Numbered from the stretch's first letter, positions 1-9,385 are shown. The stretch: 64,000 nt of DNA from UBA7957 sp965224675 (GCA_965224675.1 CBDDAA010000002.1:558001-622000), one strand, 5' to 3'. The notes: a model not told the origin generated them from the sequence alone. Translations and numbers: made by a program.

Positions 1-205
1 GGTGGCAGTAACGATGATGTTTGAAATACTGTGCTTATTTTCCTGCCATTTGGCACATTCAGAAAGTTGAGCGTAGTGGCTCAAAAAAATACGCGTGTAA
101 ACGGGGCGAAATCGGCAAGCCGATGCTCCATTAGCAACCACTAATTTGTTTCGTAATAGGTTATTCTTGTAGTATTGTATGTTGAAATAAGAACAATTAG
201 TAATC

Positions 206-231
206 AATTGAGTAGAAAACAATGCTCAATT
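206..231. promoter_or_regulatory. Inverted repeat upstream of the potD-like gene
   Basis: AATTGAG at 206-212 and CTCAATT at 225-231 form an inverted repeat with a 12-base spacer, about 50 bases before the first gene. It could be an operator for the transport operon. No regulator is known and the half-sites are short, so this is weak. The rest of 1-278 shows no gene. Confidence 0.25.
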
Positions 232-278
232 AGGCCAGCTAGATTTTAGCTGTTCCAAAACCTGAGGGGAAAAAAAGC

Positions 279-1457
279 ATGAGTAGTACCAAATATAAAG
301 TCTCAAGAAGAAAATTTCTAAAAGGAACTGCCGCAGCCGGCGCTGCTGCCGCAGTTGGTCCATGGGTAGTCAGCCCCAATGCGCTGGCCTCTTCGGGTGA
401 GCTTAATGTCATGATGTGGTCTGACTATTTATCAGCCGGATTTTTCAAAGCATTCGAAGACAAGAGTGGAATTAAAATCAATTTTACCGGCATAGGCTCA
501 AACGAAGAAATAATCAATAAAATGAAAGCGTCCAAAGGTCGTGGCATAGACATTTGCAGTCCAACCAATATGCGCTCACCACAGTGGTCCGAACTCGGGC
601 TTTTGCAACCATTCGATTACAACAAGATCAGCACCATAAAGAACGTAAACCCTGCCATGCTCAAGGTAGGTGACCAAGAATGGAATTTTTCCGATAAGGG
701 TTCACATTGGTTACCGTTAATCTGGGGTACTGAAGGAGTCGCATGGCGAACCGATCAATGGACACCACCGCGTGATGGGGAAATTCCAAGCTATGGCGAC
801 ATTTGGCAGGAAGATGTAAAGGGCAAAACCATGATGCGCGTTCACTCTGGCATGTTAGGCGCAGGTCTCTACCTTGAAACCATCGGCAAACTTGACCCCG
901 GCGCAATGAAAAAAGCCTATGATGACGAGGCAACCATGCGTAAAACCTGGCAAGTCGTAACCGATTTCTGCGTTGCCAATAAAGCGCAAGTCAAGCTTTT
1001 CTGGAATGATGCTGATTCACAAAAAAATGGTTTGTTAAACGATGGTGTTATAGTTGGGCAAACCTGGGATGGACCACCCATAACCATGATGAAAGACAAC
1101 GACCCCGTGCAATATCGTGCGCCTGTTGAAGGCTCACTGGCCTGGGTTGATGGCATGGCTCTTTCTGGTCAAGCTGAAAATATGGATGCTGTTTATGAAT
1201 TCCTCAATTACTGTTTTCAACCAGAAGTTGGGGGCCGCTCTATTGATGGCGGCAAAGATGATAGCTGGGGCAATAAAGGCCATGGCTACAATTCGGCTGT
1301 ACTGGGTGCAGATAAATTTGCCAGTGACGGATACGGTAAAGTGTTCGGCACTGTCTATCCTGGTGACTCACTTGCAAACCTATGGCCCTGGCCTAAGGAG
1401 CCACAATGGTATGCAGACGTAAGAACTGAGTTTGTCAATAAGTTCAACGCTGCATAA
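279..1457 (+). CDS. Tat-exported PotD-like ABC transporter substrate-binding protein
   Basis: Periplasmic solute-binding protein of the spermidine/putrescine (PotD/PotF) family, 392 residues. The N-terminus carries a twin-arginine signal (SRRKFLKG, arginines at 10-11), a hydrophobic Ala-rich stretch and an ALA cleavage site near residue 37, so it is probably exported folded. The mature part has the family's alternating lobes and a W-rich C-terminus. It is followed by a terminator and then by the ATPase and two permeases of the same transporter. The ligand cannot be read from sequence. Polyamines are usual for the family, but nearby aminotransferase and semialdehyde dehydrogenase genes leave omega-amino acids or other amines possible. 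Confidence 0.9.
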   Translation: MSSTKYKVSRRKFLKGTAAAGAAAAVGPWVVSPNALASSGELNVMMWSDYLSAGFFKAFEDKSGIKINFTGIGSNEEIINKMKASKGRGIDICSPTNMRSPQWSELGLLQPFDYNKISTIKNVNPAMLKVGDQEWNFSDKGSHWLPLIWGTEGVAWRTDQWTPPRDGEIPSYGDIWQEDVKGKTMMRVHSGMLGAGLYLETIGKLDPGAMKKAYDDEATMRKTWQVVTDFCVANKAQVKLFWNDADSQKNGLLNDGVIVGQTWDGPPITMMKDNDPVQYRAPVEGSLAWVDGMALSGQAENMDAVYEFLNYCFQPEVGGRSIDGGKDDSWGNKGHGYNSAVLGADKFASDGYGKVFGTVYPGDSLANLWPWPKEPQWYADVRTEFVNKFNAA

Positions 1458-1467
1458 TCATCCCCTT

Positions 1468-1495
1468 AAAAAACCCCTGGAAACAGGGGTTTTTT
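1468..1495 (+). terminator. Rho-independent terminator after the binding-protein gene
   Basis: A 12-base stem (AAAAAACCCCTG and CAGGGGTTTTTT) with a GAAA loop is followed directly by a T-run, 10 bases after the stop codon. It probably lets the binding protein be made in excess over the ATPase and permeases downstream. Confidence 0.85.
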
Positions 1496-1588
1496 GTATA
1501 TAGCCTGAAATAATGCAAATGATGATATTTATAACAAGAACACTTGCAATTTTTGGGATAAAGCCACTATTCGATTAGGATGGACTAG

Positions 1589-2698
1589 ATGAGCGCAGAT
1601 GTACAACTGGACAACGTCTGGATCAAATTCGATGATTTTGTTGCTGCCAGAGACGTAAATATCCACATTAAAGAAGGCGAATTCTTCAGTTTTCTCGGCT
1701 CTTCAGGCTGTGGCAAAACAACATTACTACGAGCGGTATCAGGTTTCCTGAAACCCGCCGAAGGTCGGGTCCTGATTGGCGGCAAAGATATGAAAGGCAT
1801 AGGGCCGAATAAAAGACCTACGGCCTTAATATTTCAAAATCTGGCACTGTTTCCACTAATGCCCGTATGGGAGAACATCACTTTCTCCTTGGAAGTCGCC
1901 GGGGTTGCCAAAGCACAAAGACAAAAAAAGGCCGACGAACTGCTCGAATTAATTGCCCTTTCGGGGCAAGGCGACAAAATGGTAAACGAGCTTTCAGGCG
2001 GTCAAAAACAGCGGGTGGCAATTGCCAGGGCGCTCTGCGCCGAACCTGATGTTCTTTTACTTGACGAACCACTGTCTGCACTTGATTTAAAGCTGCGCCA
2101 ACACATGCGCACGGAGCTACGCTCCATTCAACAGCGTGTGGGCATTACCTTTATATATATCACCCATGATCAAGGCGAAGCATTGACAATGTCTGACAAT
2201 GTAGCCGTTATGAGTCAGGGAAAAATCGAGCAAGTCGCTGACGGTAATACCATTTATGATTTACCTGAAACATCATTCGTTGCCTCTTTCGTCGGCGAAA
2301 ACAATATGTTTCCTGGCAAAGTAACCGAAGTCACCAAAACTCACGCTACTGTGGATACATTATCGGGCAGTATTCGTGCGCGCAATGCAAAACACAATGG
2401 TAAGAGCCAACTCAACGTAGGCGATGACGCTTATGTATTTGTGCGACCCGAATCACTAAAATTCGTCAATGGGTCAAAACATGATAATACAATCAATGCA
2501 ACCGTAAAACAGCATGAATTTGAAGGCAGCTTCTGGCAGGTGTTTTTCGATGTCGAAGGCGCCAAAAAAACCATAAAGCTTTCAATGGTCAACGATGGAG
2601 GCGATGTGGGTCATGCTGTCAGCGATCAGGTGCAATTGGGCTTTTCCGCTGATACAGCCATAGCAACACCCGCTGGCGAACTCGCCGACGAAACCTGA
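1589..2698 (+). CDS. PotA-like ABC transporter ATP-binding protein
   Basis: Cytoplasmic ATPase that powers the transporter, 369 residues. Walker A GSSGCGKTT is at residues 37-45, the ABC signature LSGGQKQR at 135-142, and Walker B LLLDEP at about 156-161, followed by the H-loop region ITHDQ. The last ~110 residues form a TOBE-like domain, typical of polyamine and other importers of the CUT1/Pot group. Length and order match PotA. It lies between the binding-protein gene and two permease genes on the same strand. Confidence 0.93.
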   Translation: MSADVQLDNVWIKFDDFVAARDVNIHIKEGEFFSFLGSSGCGKTTLLRAVSGFLKPAEGRVLIGGKDMKGIGPNKRPTALIFQNLALFPLMPVWENITFSLEVAGVAKAQRQKKADELLELIALSGQGDKMVNELSGGQKQRVAIARALCAEPDVLLLDEPLSALDLKLRQHMRTELRSIQQRVGITFIYITHDQGEALTMSDNVAVMSQGKIEQVADGNTIYDLPETSFVASFVGENNMFPGKVTEVTKTHATVDTLSGSIRARNAKHNGKSQLNVGDDAYVFVRPESLKFVNGSKHDNTINATVKQHEFEGSFWQVFFDVEGAKKTIKLSMVNDGGDVGHAVSDQVQLGFSADTAIATPAGELADET

Positions 2699-2879
2699 TT
2701 ACACACCATTAAACCCGGATCCGGCAAGTACTTACAATCAGTACACGAGACTCTTTATCATTTTAGTAATAGTGGATTACTCAGCGATGCGGAAAGATTC
2801 CACATTTTTGGTTATTAACATTACATCGGCGTACTACAGCTACTTTTAAATTGGGTTTGGGATTTAATCACTTGCACAT

Positions 2880-2908
2880 AGTACCCACGGGTACTTACAT
2901 GTTTTTTT
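2880..2908 (+). other. Palindrome and T-run just upstream of the PotB-like gene
   Basis: AGTACCC, AC, GGGTACT at 2880-2895 form a 7-base palindrome. A run of seven T starts at 2902, six bases after the stem. It lies 17 bases upstream of the next start codon and immediately before its ribosome binding site (GAGG at 2915-2918). It could act as an attenuator or a processing hairpin inside the operon. The short loop and the gap before the T-run make it a poor classical terminator. Confidence 0.35.
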
Positions 2909-2924
2909 AGGTAAGAGGCAAACT

Positions 2925-3848
2925 ATGCGGCAATACTGGAAAGACTTTTTTCTAAAAAACGGGAGCGGCATATCGGCCTTCCTATTGATTTCAATTCTGA
3001 TCTGGCTGGGCATGCTGATACTGTTACCACAGTTCTTTATGTTTGATTTTTCGTTCAGATTCAATCTTCCCCCCGCCAAACTGGGTGGCGCGGAAGATGT
3101 CTACACGCTGAGCCACTACAAATTTATGGCTTTTGGCAGTGAACAGGCATCGGATTCCTACAATGTCGTTGACGTCTGGGTATTCGTTCGAACAATTATC
3201 ACCGCCTTTTTCGTTACCCTTTTTGACCTGATTCTTTGCTACCCTATTGCCTATTTTCTGGCACACGTTGCTAAAGGCGGTTGGGCACGGCTAATGGTTC
3301 TGGCACTGATCATCCCTTATTGGGTGAATGAGTTACTCAGGGCTTTCGCATTTAAAATCATGTTGGGTACTGCCGGTATATTTAATAATTTTCTTCTTTG
3401 GCTCGGTATCATTGATCAGCCTATTGATTTTATATTCGAAAACTATGCACTCTATGCCGGACTTGGATATGCCTTCATTCTGCTAATGATATTCCCGATA
3501 TACAACGCCATTGAAAGTCTGGATAAAAACCAAATCGAAGCGGCACGAGATCTGGGGTCGCCTTGGTGGAGAATCCACAAACGCGTGGTTATACCCTACG
3601 CCAAACCGGGCATAACATCTGGCTGCACGATGGTATTTATGCTGACCGCCGGTGCGCTGGCGGCACCTCAAATTCTCGGAGGTCCCAGCAGTTTGTGGTT
3701 TACGCAAATTATTTATCAGTGGTTTAACCAGGGTAATAACTGGCAACGCGGCTCCGCCTATGCCGTATTTCTGTTATTTTCAACCATCGTTATCGTATTG
3801 CTTGTCATGAAAATTTTTAAAGTAAGACTGGGAGAAGTAGCACGATGA
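2925..3848 (+). CDS. PotB-like ABC transporter permease
   Basis: Inner-membrane permease subunit, 307 residues, with about six transmembrane segments. The cytoplasmic EAA loop, which docks on the ATPase, is visible as EAARDLGSPWWRIHK from residue 205. A good ribosome binding site (AAGAGG, 6 bases before ATG) supports this start. The gene overlaps the next permease by 4 bases (ATGA), implying translational coupling and a heterodimeric channel. A 226-base gap separates it from the ATPase gene, unusually wide for one operon. Confidence 0.92.
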   Translation: MRQYWKDFFLKNGSGISAFLLISILIWLGMLILLPQFFMFDFSFRFNLPPAKLGGAEDVYTLSHYKFMAFGSEQASDSYNVVDVWVFVRTIITAFFVTLFDLILCYPIAYFLAHVAKGGWARLMVLALIIPYWVNELLRAFAFKIMLGTAGIFNNFLLWLGIIDQPIDFIFENYALYAGLGYAFILLMIFPIYNAIESLDKNQIEAARDLGSPWWRIHKRVVIPYAKPGITSGCTMVFMLTAGALAAPQILGGPSSLWFTQIIYQWFNQGNNWQRGSAYAVFLLFSTIVIVLLVMKIFKVRLGEVAR

Positions 3849-5128
3849 ATAGTGGTATGACATCAGACCGGCTCACCCGTATATTCACCATCCTGTTTGT
3901 GCTGGTATTTTTTGCCTATTTGTTCGGCCCCTTAATCGTGATGGGCTTATCTGCATTTAATACCTCATCATTTCCTCGTGTCTCTCCTTGGGACTGCATG
4001 ACAATCGAGTGGTTTAACGTCTTGGCAAATGACAAGGACCTAATGATCGGGCTGAAGAACAGCCTTATTATTGCCTTGGGCGTAGTGATTTTTGCCGTAC
4101 CCCTTGGATTGGCGGGCGCCCTCATGTTGACCCAGGTGAGCGAACGTCTGCGACCCTGGTATTACACCATCGTTATTTCGCCCATATTAATACCTGGGGT
4201 GGTACTGGGTATTTCAACATTGGTCTTTTGGGATCGAATGGGCAGAATGTTTAATGCAGGGTATGACTCCTTTTTTTATGATGGCATATTTTTAACCATT
4301 GTCGGCCAATCGACTTTTGTCGCCGCCTACTCCATGTTAATTTTTATTTCCAGATTGCAGCGATTTGATTCCGTACAGGAAGAAGCCGCTCTTGATCTTG
4401 GCGCAACTCATGTACAAACCTTTCGCAAAATATTATTACCTTTTTTAAAGCCTGCAATCGGATCAGCGTGTGTATTAGGGTTTCTTGCCTCATTCGAAAA
4501 CTATAACACCACCATTTTCACGATCGTCTCAAAATCGACTTTGACCACCGTTCTGGCGAGTAAGGTACGTTATGGCATTAACCCGTCGATAAGTGCCTTG
4601 GCTGTGGTAATCATTATTCTGACACTCATCGGCGCGGTTTATTTTGAGATACTAAAACGTCGGGAAGAAAAATTTCAGGGTGACATTGATAAATTAATCA
4701 AAGCAGGCTCGCAAGATCGTGCAAGTAAAGCGAGCTTGTTAACTAATCCTGCAATGATTATTGCAACACTCGTGTTTATTGCCGGTTTAGGTACGCTCTA
4801 TTTTGCTGGCACTGTCGGAGTGAATGAGTGTAAAGCAGAGATCAAAGAACAAAAAGCAAAAGACACAGCACGAAGAATAGAGGACTTCAAACAGAAAAGA
4901 ATGTTTAAGAACGTTGCGCCCGGAAAACAAGGTAGTGACAACAAAAATTCTCAGCCGACAACGCAGCAGCCTAAAGAAAAAGGCGGATACAATAGTATAT
5001 TCGCGCCAACTAATCTTGAAGGCCAAATTGATTCAGACACTCAAGAGCAAGATAAAGAAAAAGGCAAAGAGAATTACAACAGCATTTTTGCACCCGGTAA
5101 TCTGGAAGGCCAGATTGAATCTAAGTAA
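3845..5128 (+). CDS. PotC-like ABC transporter permease with an unusual C-terminal extension
   Basis: Second inner-membrane permease, 427 residues. The first ~285 residues are a normal PotC-type domain with an EAA loop (EEAALDLGATHVQTFRK from residue 179). PotC proteins are usually 260-290 residues. Here a further ~140 residues follow: one additional hydrophobic segment (about 298-326), a charged Lys/Glu-rich region, and two copies of a motif YNSIFAPxNLEGQI at residues 382-395 and 411-424. The tail is polar and of unknown role. The start overlaps the PotB-like gene by 4 bases. Confidence 0.9.
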   Translation: MNSGMTSDRLTRIFTILFVLVFFAYLFGPLIVMGLSAFNTSSFPRVSPWDCMTIEWFNVLANDKDLMIGLKNSLIIALGVVIFAVPLGLAGALMLTQVSERLRPWYYTIVISPILIPGVVLGISTLVFWDRMGRMFNAGYDSFFYDGIFLTIVGQSTFVAAYSMLIFISRLQRFDSVQEEAALDLGATHVQTFRKILLPFLKPAIGSACVLGFLASFENYNTTIFTIVSKSTLTTVLASKVRYGINPSISALAVVIIILTLIGAVYFEILKRREEKFQGDIDKLIKAGSQDRASKASLLTNPAMIIATLVFIAGLGTLYFAGTVGVNECKAEIKEQKAKDTARRIEDFKQKRMFKNVAPGKQGSDNKNSQPTTQQPKEKGGYNSIFAPTNLEGQIDSDTQEQDKEKGKENYNSIFAPGNLEGQIESK

Positions 5129-5302
5129 CGAACGGGTTGTAGCAATTATCAACCTGCACCCTGTCTGAGCTGGCGTATTCGCTACTCTACAATTGGTGCT
5201 GTCAGTAAATAGTGAACCTGGATTAATATTCCAGTGTAGTGTTTCATACAAAGTGCACTAGGCTCAGGAATATTCTCAAATCAATTAATATGAAGGCCAT
5301 AT

Positions 5303-6817
5303 ATGTCCAACAAAGAATTCCTCAAGCATTATATAAACGGCGTAAGTACAGAAGGTAATAGTAATGGTCGTTTTGGTGATATCTATGATCCCTCATTAGG
5401 CGTTGTAACGAGACAAGTGCCTCTTGCCAGTCGCAGCGAAGTCGAGTCCGCCATTGCGGCGGCCCAAGCTGCTTTACCGGCCTGGTCTGAAACACCAGCA
5501 GGAAAACGTGCTCAAGTGCTGTTTAATTTTCGTGAATTGATCCGTAACAACATGGATAATCTGGCAGAGCTACTTTCCCGTGAACACGGCAAAACTCTGG
5601 AAGATGCCAAAGGCTCAATCACACGGGGTTTGGAAGTTGTTGAATTTGCCTGCGGCATACCCCAGCTGTTAAAAAGCGAATACACTGAAAATGTTGCCGG
5701 CGGTGTGGATTCATGGGGTGTTCGTCAACCACTGGGTGTATGTGCGGGTATTACGCCTTTTAATTTTCCTGCGATGGTTCCCATGTGGATGTTCCCCGTG
5801 GCCATCGCCTGCGGCAATACCTTTGTACTAAAACCCTCCGAGAAAGACCCTTCCTGTAGCCTTCTACTAGCACAACTGATGACCGAAGCCGGAGCGCCTA
5901 ACGGGGTATTTAATGTTATTAATGGTGATAAGGAAGCGGTTGATACGCTACTGACAGACCCCCGGGTCCAAGGTATTAGTTTTGTAGGCTCCACCGCTAT
6001 TGGTGAATACATCTATGCCACCGGATGTGCAAATGGTAAACGTGTACAAGCCTTATGCGGTGCCAAGAATCATATGCTGGTGATGCCGGACGCTGACCTG
6101 GAACAAGCAGTAGATGCAGTAATGGGTGCCGCTTATGGATCAGCTGGCGAGCGTTGCATGGCCGTATCCGTTGTGGTCACTATTGACGACACCACTGCCG
6201 ATTCTTTAATTGAAAAACTACAACCCCGCGTTCGCTCACTTAAGGTTGGGCCTTATACGGATCCAACTTCCGAGATGGGACCCGTTATCAGTAGCGAGGC
6301 CCAGACACGCATAAAAAATTACATTAGCGAAGGCCGCAATGCAGGCGCAAAATTAGTCGTGGATGGTCGGGACACGGTTGTACCTGGTTACGAGCAAGGC
6401 TGCTTTGTCGGTGCGACCATTTTTGATCATGTTACAACAGACATGAGCATCTACAATGATGAAATCTTCGGACCCGTATTATGTATTGTGCGGGCAAAGT
6501 CTTACGATGAAGCCGTAGACATGATCAACAATCATGAATACGGTAACGGTACTGCAATATTCACCCGTGATGGTGATGCTGCCCGGGATTTTTCACATAA
6601 GATTAAAATTGGTATGGTCGGCATTAATGTTCCCATTCCAGTGCCAATGGCATTCCATAGTTTCGGTGGTTGGAAACGCTCACTATTTGGTGACCACAGC
6701 ATTCATGGACCCGAAGGTGTACGTTTTTACACCCGCTTGAAAACAATTAGCGCACGCTGGCCTTCAGGAATTCGCTCCGGTGCTGTATTTAATTTTAAAG
6801 CCGGTGGTGAGCATTAG
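5303..6817 (+). CDS. mmsA: CoA-acylating methylmalonate-semialdehyde dehydrogenase
   Basis: NAD-dependent aldehyde dehydrogenase, 504 residues, converting methylmalonate semialdehyde to propionyl-CoA or malonate semialdehyde to acetyl-CoA. The catalytic Cys is at about residue 285 in GERCMAVS, the context found in MmsA rather than in general aldehyde dehydrogenases. FNFPAMVPMWMFP and the C-terminal GGWKRSLFGD region also fit MmsA. MmsA is the terminal step of valine and beta-alanine degradation, which suits the neighbouring omega-aminotransferase. It ends 6 bases from the convergent permease gene, with no terminator between. Confidence 0.93.
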   Translation: MSNKEFLKHYINGVSTEGNSNGRFGDIYDPSLGVVTRQVPLASRSEVESAIAAAQAALPAWSETPAGKRAQVLFNFRELIRNNMDNLAELLSREHGKTLEDAKGSITRGLEVVEFACGIPQLLKSEYTENVAGGVDSWGVRQPLGVCAGITPFNFPAMVPMWMFPVAIACGNTFVLKPSEKDPSCSLLLAQLMTEAGAPNGVFNVINGDKEAVDTLLTDPRVQGISFVGSTAIGEYIYATGCANGKRVQALCGAKNHMLVMPDADLEQAVDAVMGAAYGSAGERCMAVSVVVTIDDTTADSLIEKLQPRVRSLKVGPYTDPTSEMGPVISSEAQTRIKNYISEGRNAGAKLVVDGRDTVVPGYEQGCFVGATIFDHVTTDMSIYNDEIFGPVLCIVRAKSYDEAVDMINNHEYGNGTAIFTRDGDAARDFSHKIKIGMVGINVPIPVPMAFHSFGGWKRSLFGDHSIHGPEGVRFYTRLKTISARWPSGIRSGAVFNFKAGGEH

Positions 6818-6823
6818 GCGGCT

Positions 6824-7717
6824 TTAGTTGATTGAGGCGACAGGCAATACAATATACAAAACCAGTGACAAAACAAGTACAGCCATAAAATTTCCCATTA
6901 TCACAATCGAGGCACTGCGGGCGGTATCGAGTCCGTATTTTTGGGCGAGCAGTGCATTGATAACCGCCGGGGGTAATGCACTAAAAAGTAAAACTGCACC
7001 CTGTTGTTGAGGCGTGACTGTAAATATCGACAAAGCAAACAATGCGGCAATAAACCCGCTTAAAGGTGTTAATAAACCCACAAAAAATCCAAACTTCCAT
7101 TCACTAAATCCAGCATTGGCTAAATGCCCGCCGAGGATAATCAACATTAGAGGAATTGAGACTTGACTCATCATTTCCACCCCTGGCAATATCATTGCAG
7201 GCACATGCACATCAAAAAAATACATAAGCAAGCCAACAATCGCCGACATGAATATCGAATTTTTTAAGAGTATAAGCAAATTAAACCGGCGCTCCAATAT
7301 AAGAATGCCAACCGTAAATTGCAACATAACCTGAACCACAAAAAACGCGACTGCCCAAGGCAATGCCTTCTCTCCAAATGCCAATACAATAAGCGGTAAA
7401 CCAAGATTACCTGAATTGTTGAACATTACCGGAGGCAGGACCAATCGATTGTCCCATTTTAACAAAATAGTCAATGGCCAGATCACCAGCCCGGACCCCA
7501 GTATGACTACTGCTGCAATCATTGCCAATGACTGAACATCAACCAATGCCGGAACTTTTTCAGAGAGTACAAAAATCAATAACGCAGGCACAAATACCTC
7601 TATGTTCAGTTTACCGATAACATCCATTGGCGTTTGCTGCCAGCGCGCAACAAAATAGCCTGTTAAGACAACGAAAAATACGGGGGTGATTATTTCTAAC
7701 ACGGCAAACATTGGCAT
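6824..7717 (-). CDS. AEC-family membrane transporter
   Basis: Hydrophobic protein of 297 residues with about ten transmembrane segments, of the auxin efflux carrier (AEC/PF03547) family. The second half has the family's proline- and asparagine-containing helix region (FSALPPAVINALLAQKYGLD), and the first half has NNSGNLGLPL. Bacterial members carry organic anions such as malate or malonate, though most are uncharacterised. It is convergent with mmsA and divergent from the aminotransferase gene at 7906, so it may export or import an acid linked to that pathway. The substrate is unknown. Confidence 0.85.
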   Translation of the reverse strand: MPMFAVLEIITPVFFVVLTGYFVARWQQTPMDVIGKLNIEVFVPALLIFVLSEKVPALVDVQSLAMIAAVVILGSGLVIWPLTILLKWDNRLVLPPVMFNNSGNLGLPLIVLAFGEKALPWAVAFFVVQVMLQFTVGILILERRFNLLILLKNSIFMSAIVGLLMYFFDVHVPAMILPGVEMMSQVSIPLMLIILGGHLANAGFSEWKFGFFVGLLTPLSGFIAALFALSIFTVTPQQQGAVLLFSALPPAVINALLAQKYGLDTARSASIVIMGNFMAVLVLSLVLYIVLPVASIN

Positions 7718-7860
7718 TCCCTTTAGGCATGATTATCACAGGGCGTGATTATGATTTAACAGGGTCTTCTGGTCCAGTAAAAACGATGCCTCTGGTACTA
7801 ATATTAAGGCAAGTTTTTCCTTATCGTGAGCGGGTATGATTAATTATTGTCGATAAGTGT

Positions 7861-7882
7861 TTTTGCAAGAATCATTGCAAAA
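7861..7882. promoter_or_regulatory. TTTTGCAA-N6-TTGCAAAA palindrome upstream of the aminotransferase gene
   Basis: A perfect 8-base inverted repeat with a 6-base spacer ends 23 bases before the aminotransferase start, in the divergent region shared with the AEC transporter. The size and position fit a dimeric regulator's operator. The regulator is not identified. Confidence 0.4.
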
Positions 7883-7905
7883 CAAATATTCATGAAGGAG
7901 TGAGC

Positions 7906-9285
7906 ATGAAACCCGATACGAGTGAATTTGATCCCATTCAGATTGTTGGCAACGATAAATCTCACGTTTGGCACCATCTAACCCAGCACCAGACCTTCGA
8001 GCAAAATGACCCTTTAATGATTGTTGAGGGCAAAGGCTTGAGGATTAAAGATATTAATGGACGTGAGTATCTGGACGCCGTTTCCGGTGGCGTGTGGACT
8101 GTCAATGTTGGCTACGGCAGAGAACGAATTGCCAATGCGGTTCGAGATCAGCTTGCGAAAATGCATTTCTTTTCCAATAGCGGTGGCAACATTCCTGCTG
8201 CGCAATTTGCCGGCAAGTTAATTGAAAAAATGCCTGGAATGAGCCGGGTTTATTTTTCAAATTCGGGTTCTGAAGCGAATGAAAAAGGTTTTAAGATTGT
8301 TCGCCAGATTGCACACCGAAAATATTCAGGTAAAAAACACAAGATAATATACCGTGATCGGGATTACCACGGCACAACCATTACGGCATTAAGCGCCAGT
8401 GGGCAGGAGCAACGCAAGGATCAATATGGTCCATTTACACCGGGCTTTATAGAAATGCCGCATTGCAGCGAGTATCGCTGCCAATATGATGATGCTTCTG
8501 ACTATGGCGTTAAGGCTGCCAAGGAGCTGGAAAATATTATTCTCCAGGAAGACCCTGATACCGTCGGTTCTGTTATTTTAGAGCCAATTACTGCGGGCGG
8601 CGGCGTAATAACCCCTCCAGAGGGGTACTGGGAAACAATTCAGGAGATTTGCAAAAAATATCAGGTTTTACTGCATATTGACGAGGTGGTTTGCGGATTA
8701 GGCCGCACAGGTAAATGGTTTGGCTATCAGCACTATGGCGTTAAACCGGATATTGTAACCATGGCAAAAGGCGTTGCCTCAGGTTATGCAGCTATTTCGT
8801 GTACGGTTACCACTGAAGCTGTTTTTAGCAGTTTCAAAGAAGACGCCTCTGATCCAATGAGCTACTTTCGTGATATTTCCACCTTTGGTGGTTGTGCAGC
8901 AGGCCCAGCCGCCGCACTGGAGAATATGCGCATTATCGAAGAAGAAAAATTATTACAAAATGTTAGCGAAAATGGCGAATATCTGAGACAACAACTGGAA
9001 AACCTAAAAGCCAAGCATGATATTATCGGCGATGTGAGAGGGTTGGGTTATTTTTTTGGTTTGGAACTTGTCGAGGACAGAATAAGCAAACAACCCGTTA
9101 AGGAATCTATTGCGGCTCAGATCGCAGCAGATTGTTTACAACAAGGCGTGATGATCGGTCGTACAAATCGAAGTTTTACTGATTTTAATAATACCTTGCT
9201 TTTGAGTCCTGCGCTCATTGCCAGCAAAAATGATCTTGATGAAATTGTCCAGTCAATCGATAAGGCGCTAGAAAAATCGCTCTAA
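7906..9285 (+). CDS. Taurine:pyruvate-type class III aminotransferase
   Basis: PLP-dependent omega-aminotransferase, 459 residues. It closely resembles the taurine:pyruvate aminotransferase (Tpa) pattern as I remember it, with GGVWTVNVGYGRE, MSRVYFSNSGSEANEK, DEVVCGLGRTGKWFGYQH, AKGVASGYA and RDISTFGGC. The PLP lysine is in MAKGVASGY, about residue 288. It should transfer an omega-amino group to pyruvate, giving alanine and an aldehyde. The ATG at 7906 has GGAG five bases upstream, so it is preferred over the in-frame GTG at 7900, which overlaps that site. With MmsA nearby, beta-alanine or a related omega-amino acid is as plausible a substrate as taurine. Confidence 0.88.
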   Translation: MKPDTSEFDPIQIVGNDKSHVWHHLTQHQTFEQNDPLMIVEGKGLRIKDINGREYLDAVSGGVWTVNVGYGRERIANAVRDQLAKMHFFSNSGGNIPAAQFAGKLIEKMPGMSRVYFSNSGSEANEKGFKIVRQIAHRKYSGKKHKIIYRDRDYHGTTITALSASGQEQRKDQYGPFTPGFIEMPHCSEYRCQYDDASDYGVKAAKELENIILQEDPDTVGSVILEPITAGGGVITPPEGYWETIQEICKKYQVLLHIDEVVCGLGRTGKWFGYQHYGVKPDIVTMAKGVASGYAAISCTVTTEAVFSSFKEDASDPMSYFRDISTFGGCAAGPAAALENMRIIEEEKLLQNVSENGEYLRQQLENLKAKHDIIGDVRGLGYFFGLELVEDRISKQPVKESIAAQIAADCLQQGVMIGRTNRSFTDFNNTLLLSPALIASKNDLDEIVQSIDKALEKSL

Positions 9286-9292
9286 AAATAAT

Positions 9293-9323
9293 AGTAGGTG
9301 CGTTAGTTACAAACGCACCTACT
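9293..9323. terminator. Perfect 12-bp hairpin after the aminotransferase gene
   Basis: AGTAGGTGCGTT at 9293-9304 pairs perfectly with AACGCACCTACT at 9312-9323 across a 7-base loop. It starts 8 bases after the stop codon. No T-run follows, so it may stabilise the mRNA end or be a dispersed hairpin element rather than a true intrinsic terminator. Confidence 0.45.
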
Positions 9324-9385
9324 CCCCTCCTTCACCACCGACCCCAATTCCATCCACCAATGATCACTCTTTAAACAGCCAGATC

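Noticed and set aside
1..278. Sigma-54 promoter (TGGCAC at about 50) for the transport operon
   Set aside because: The following TTG is 10 bases away instead of 5, so the -24/-12 spacing is wrong.
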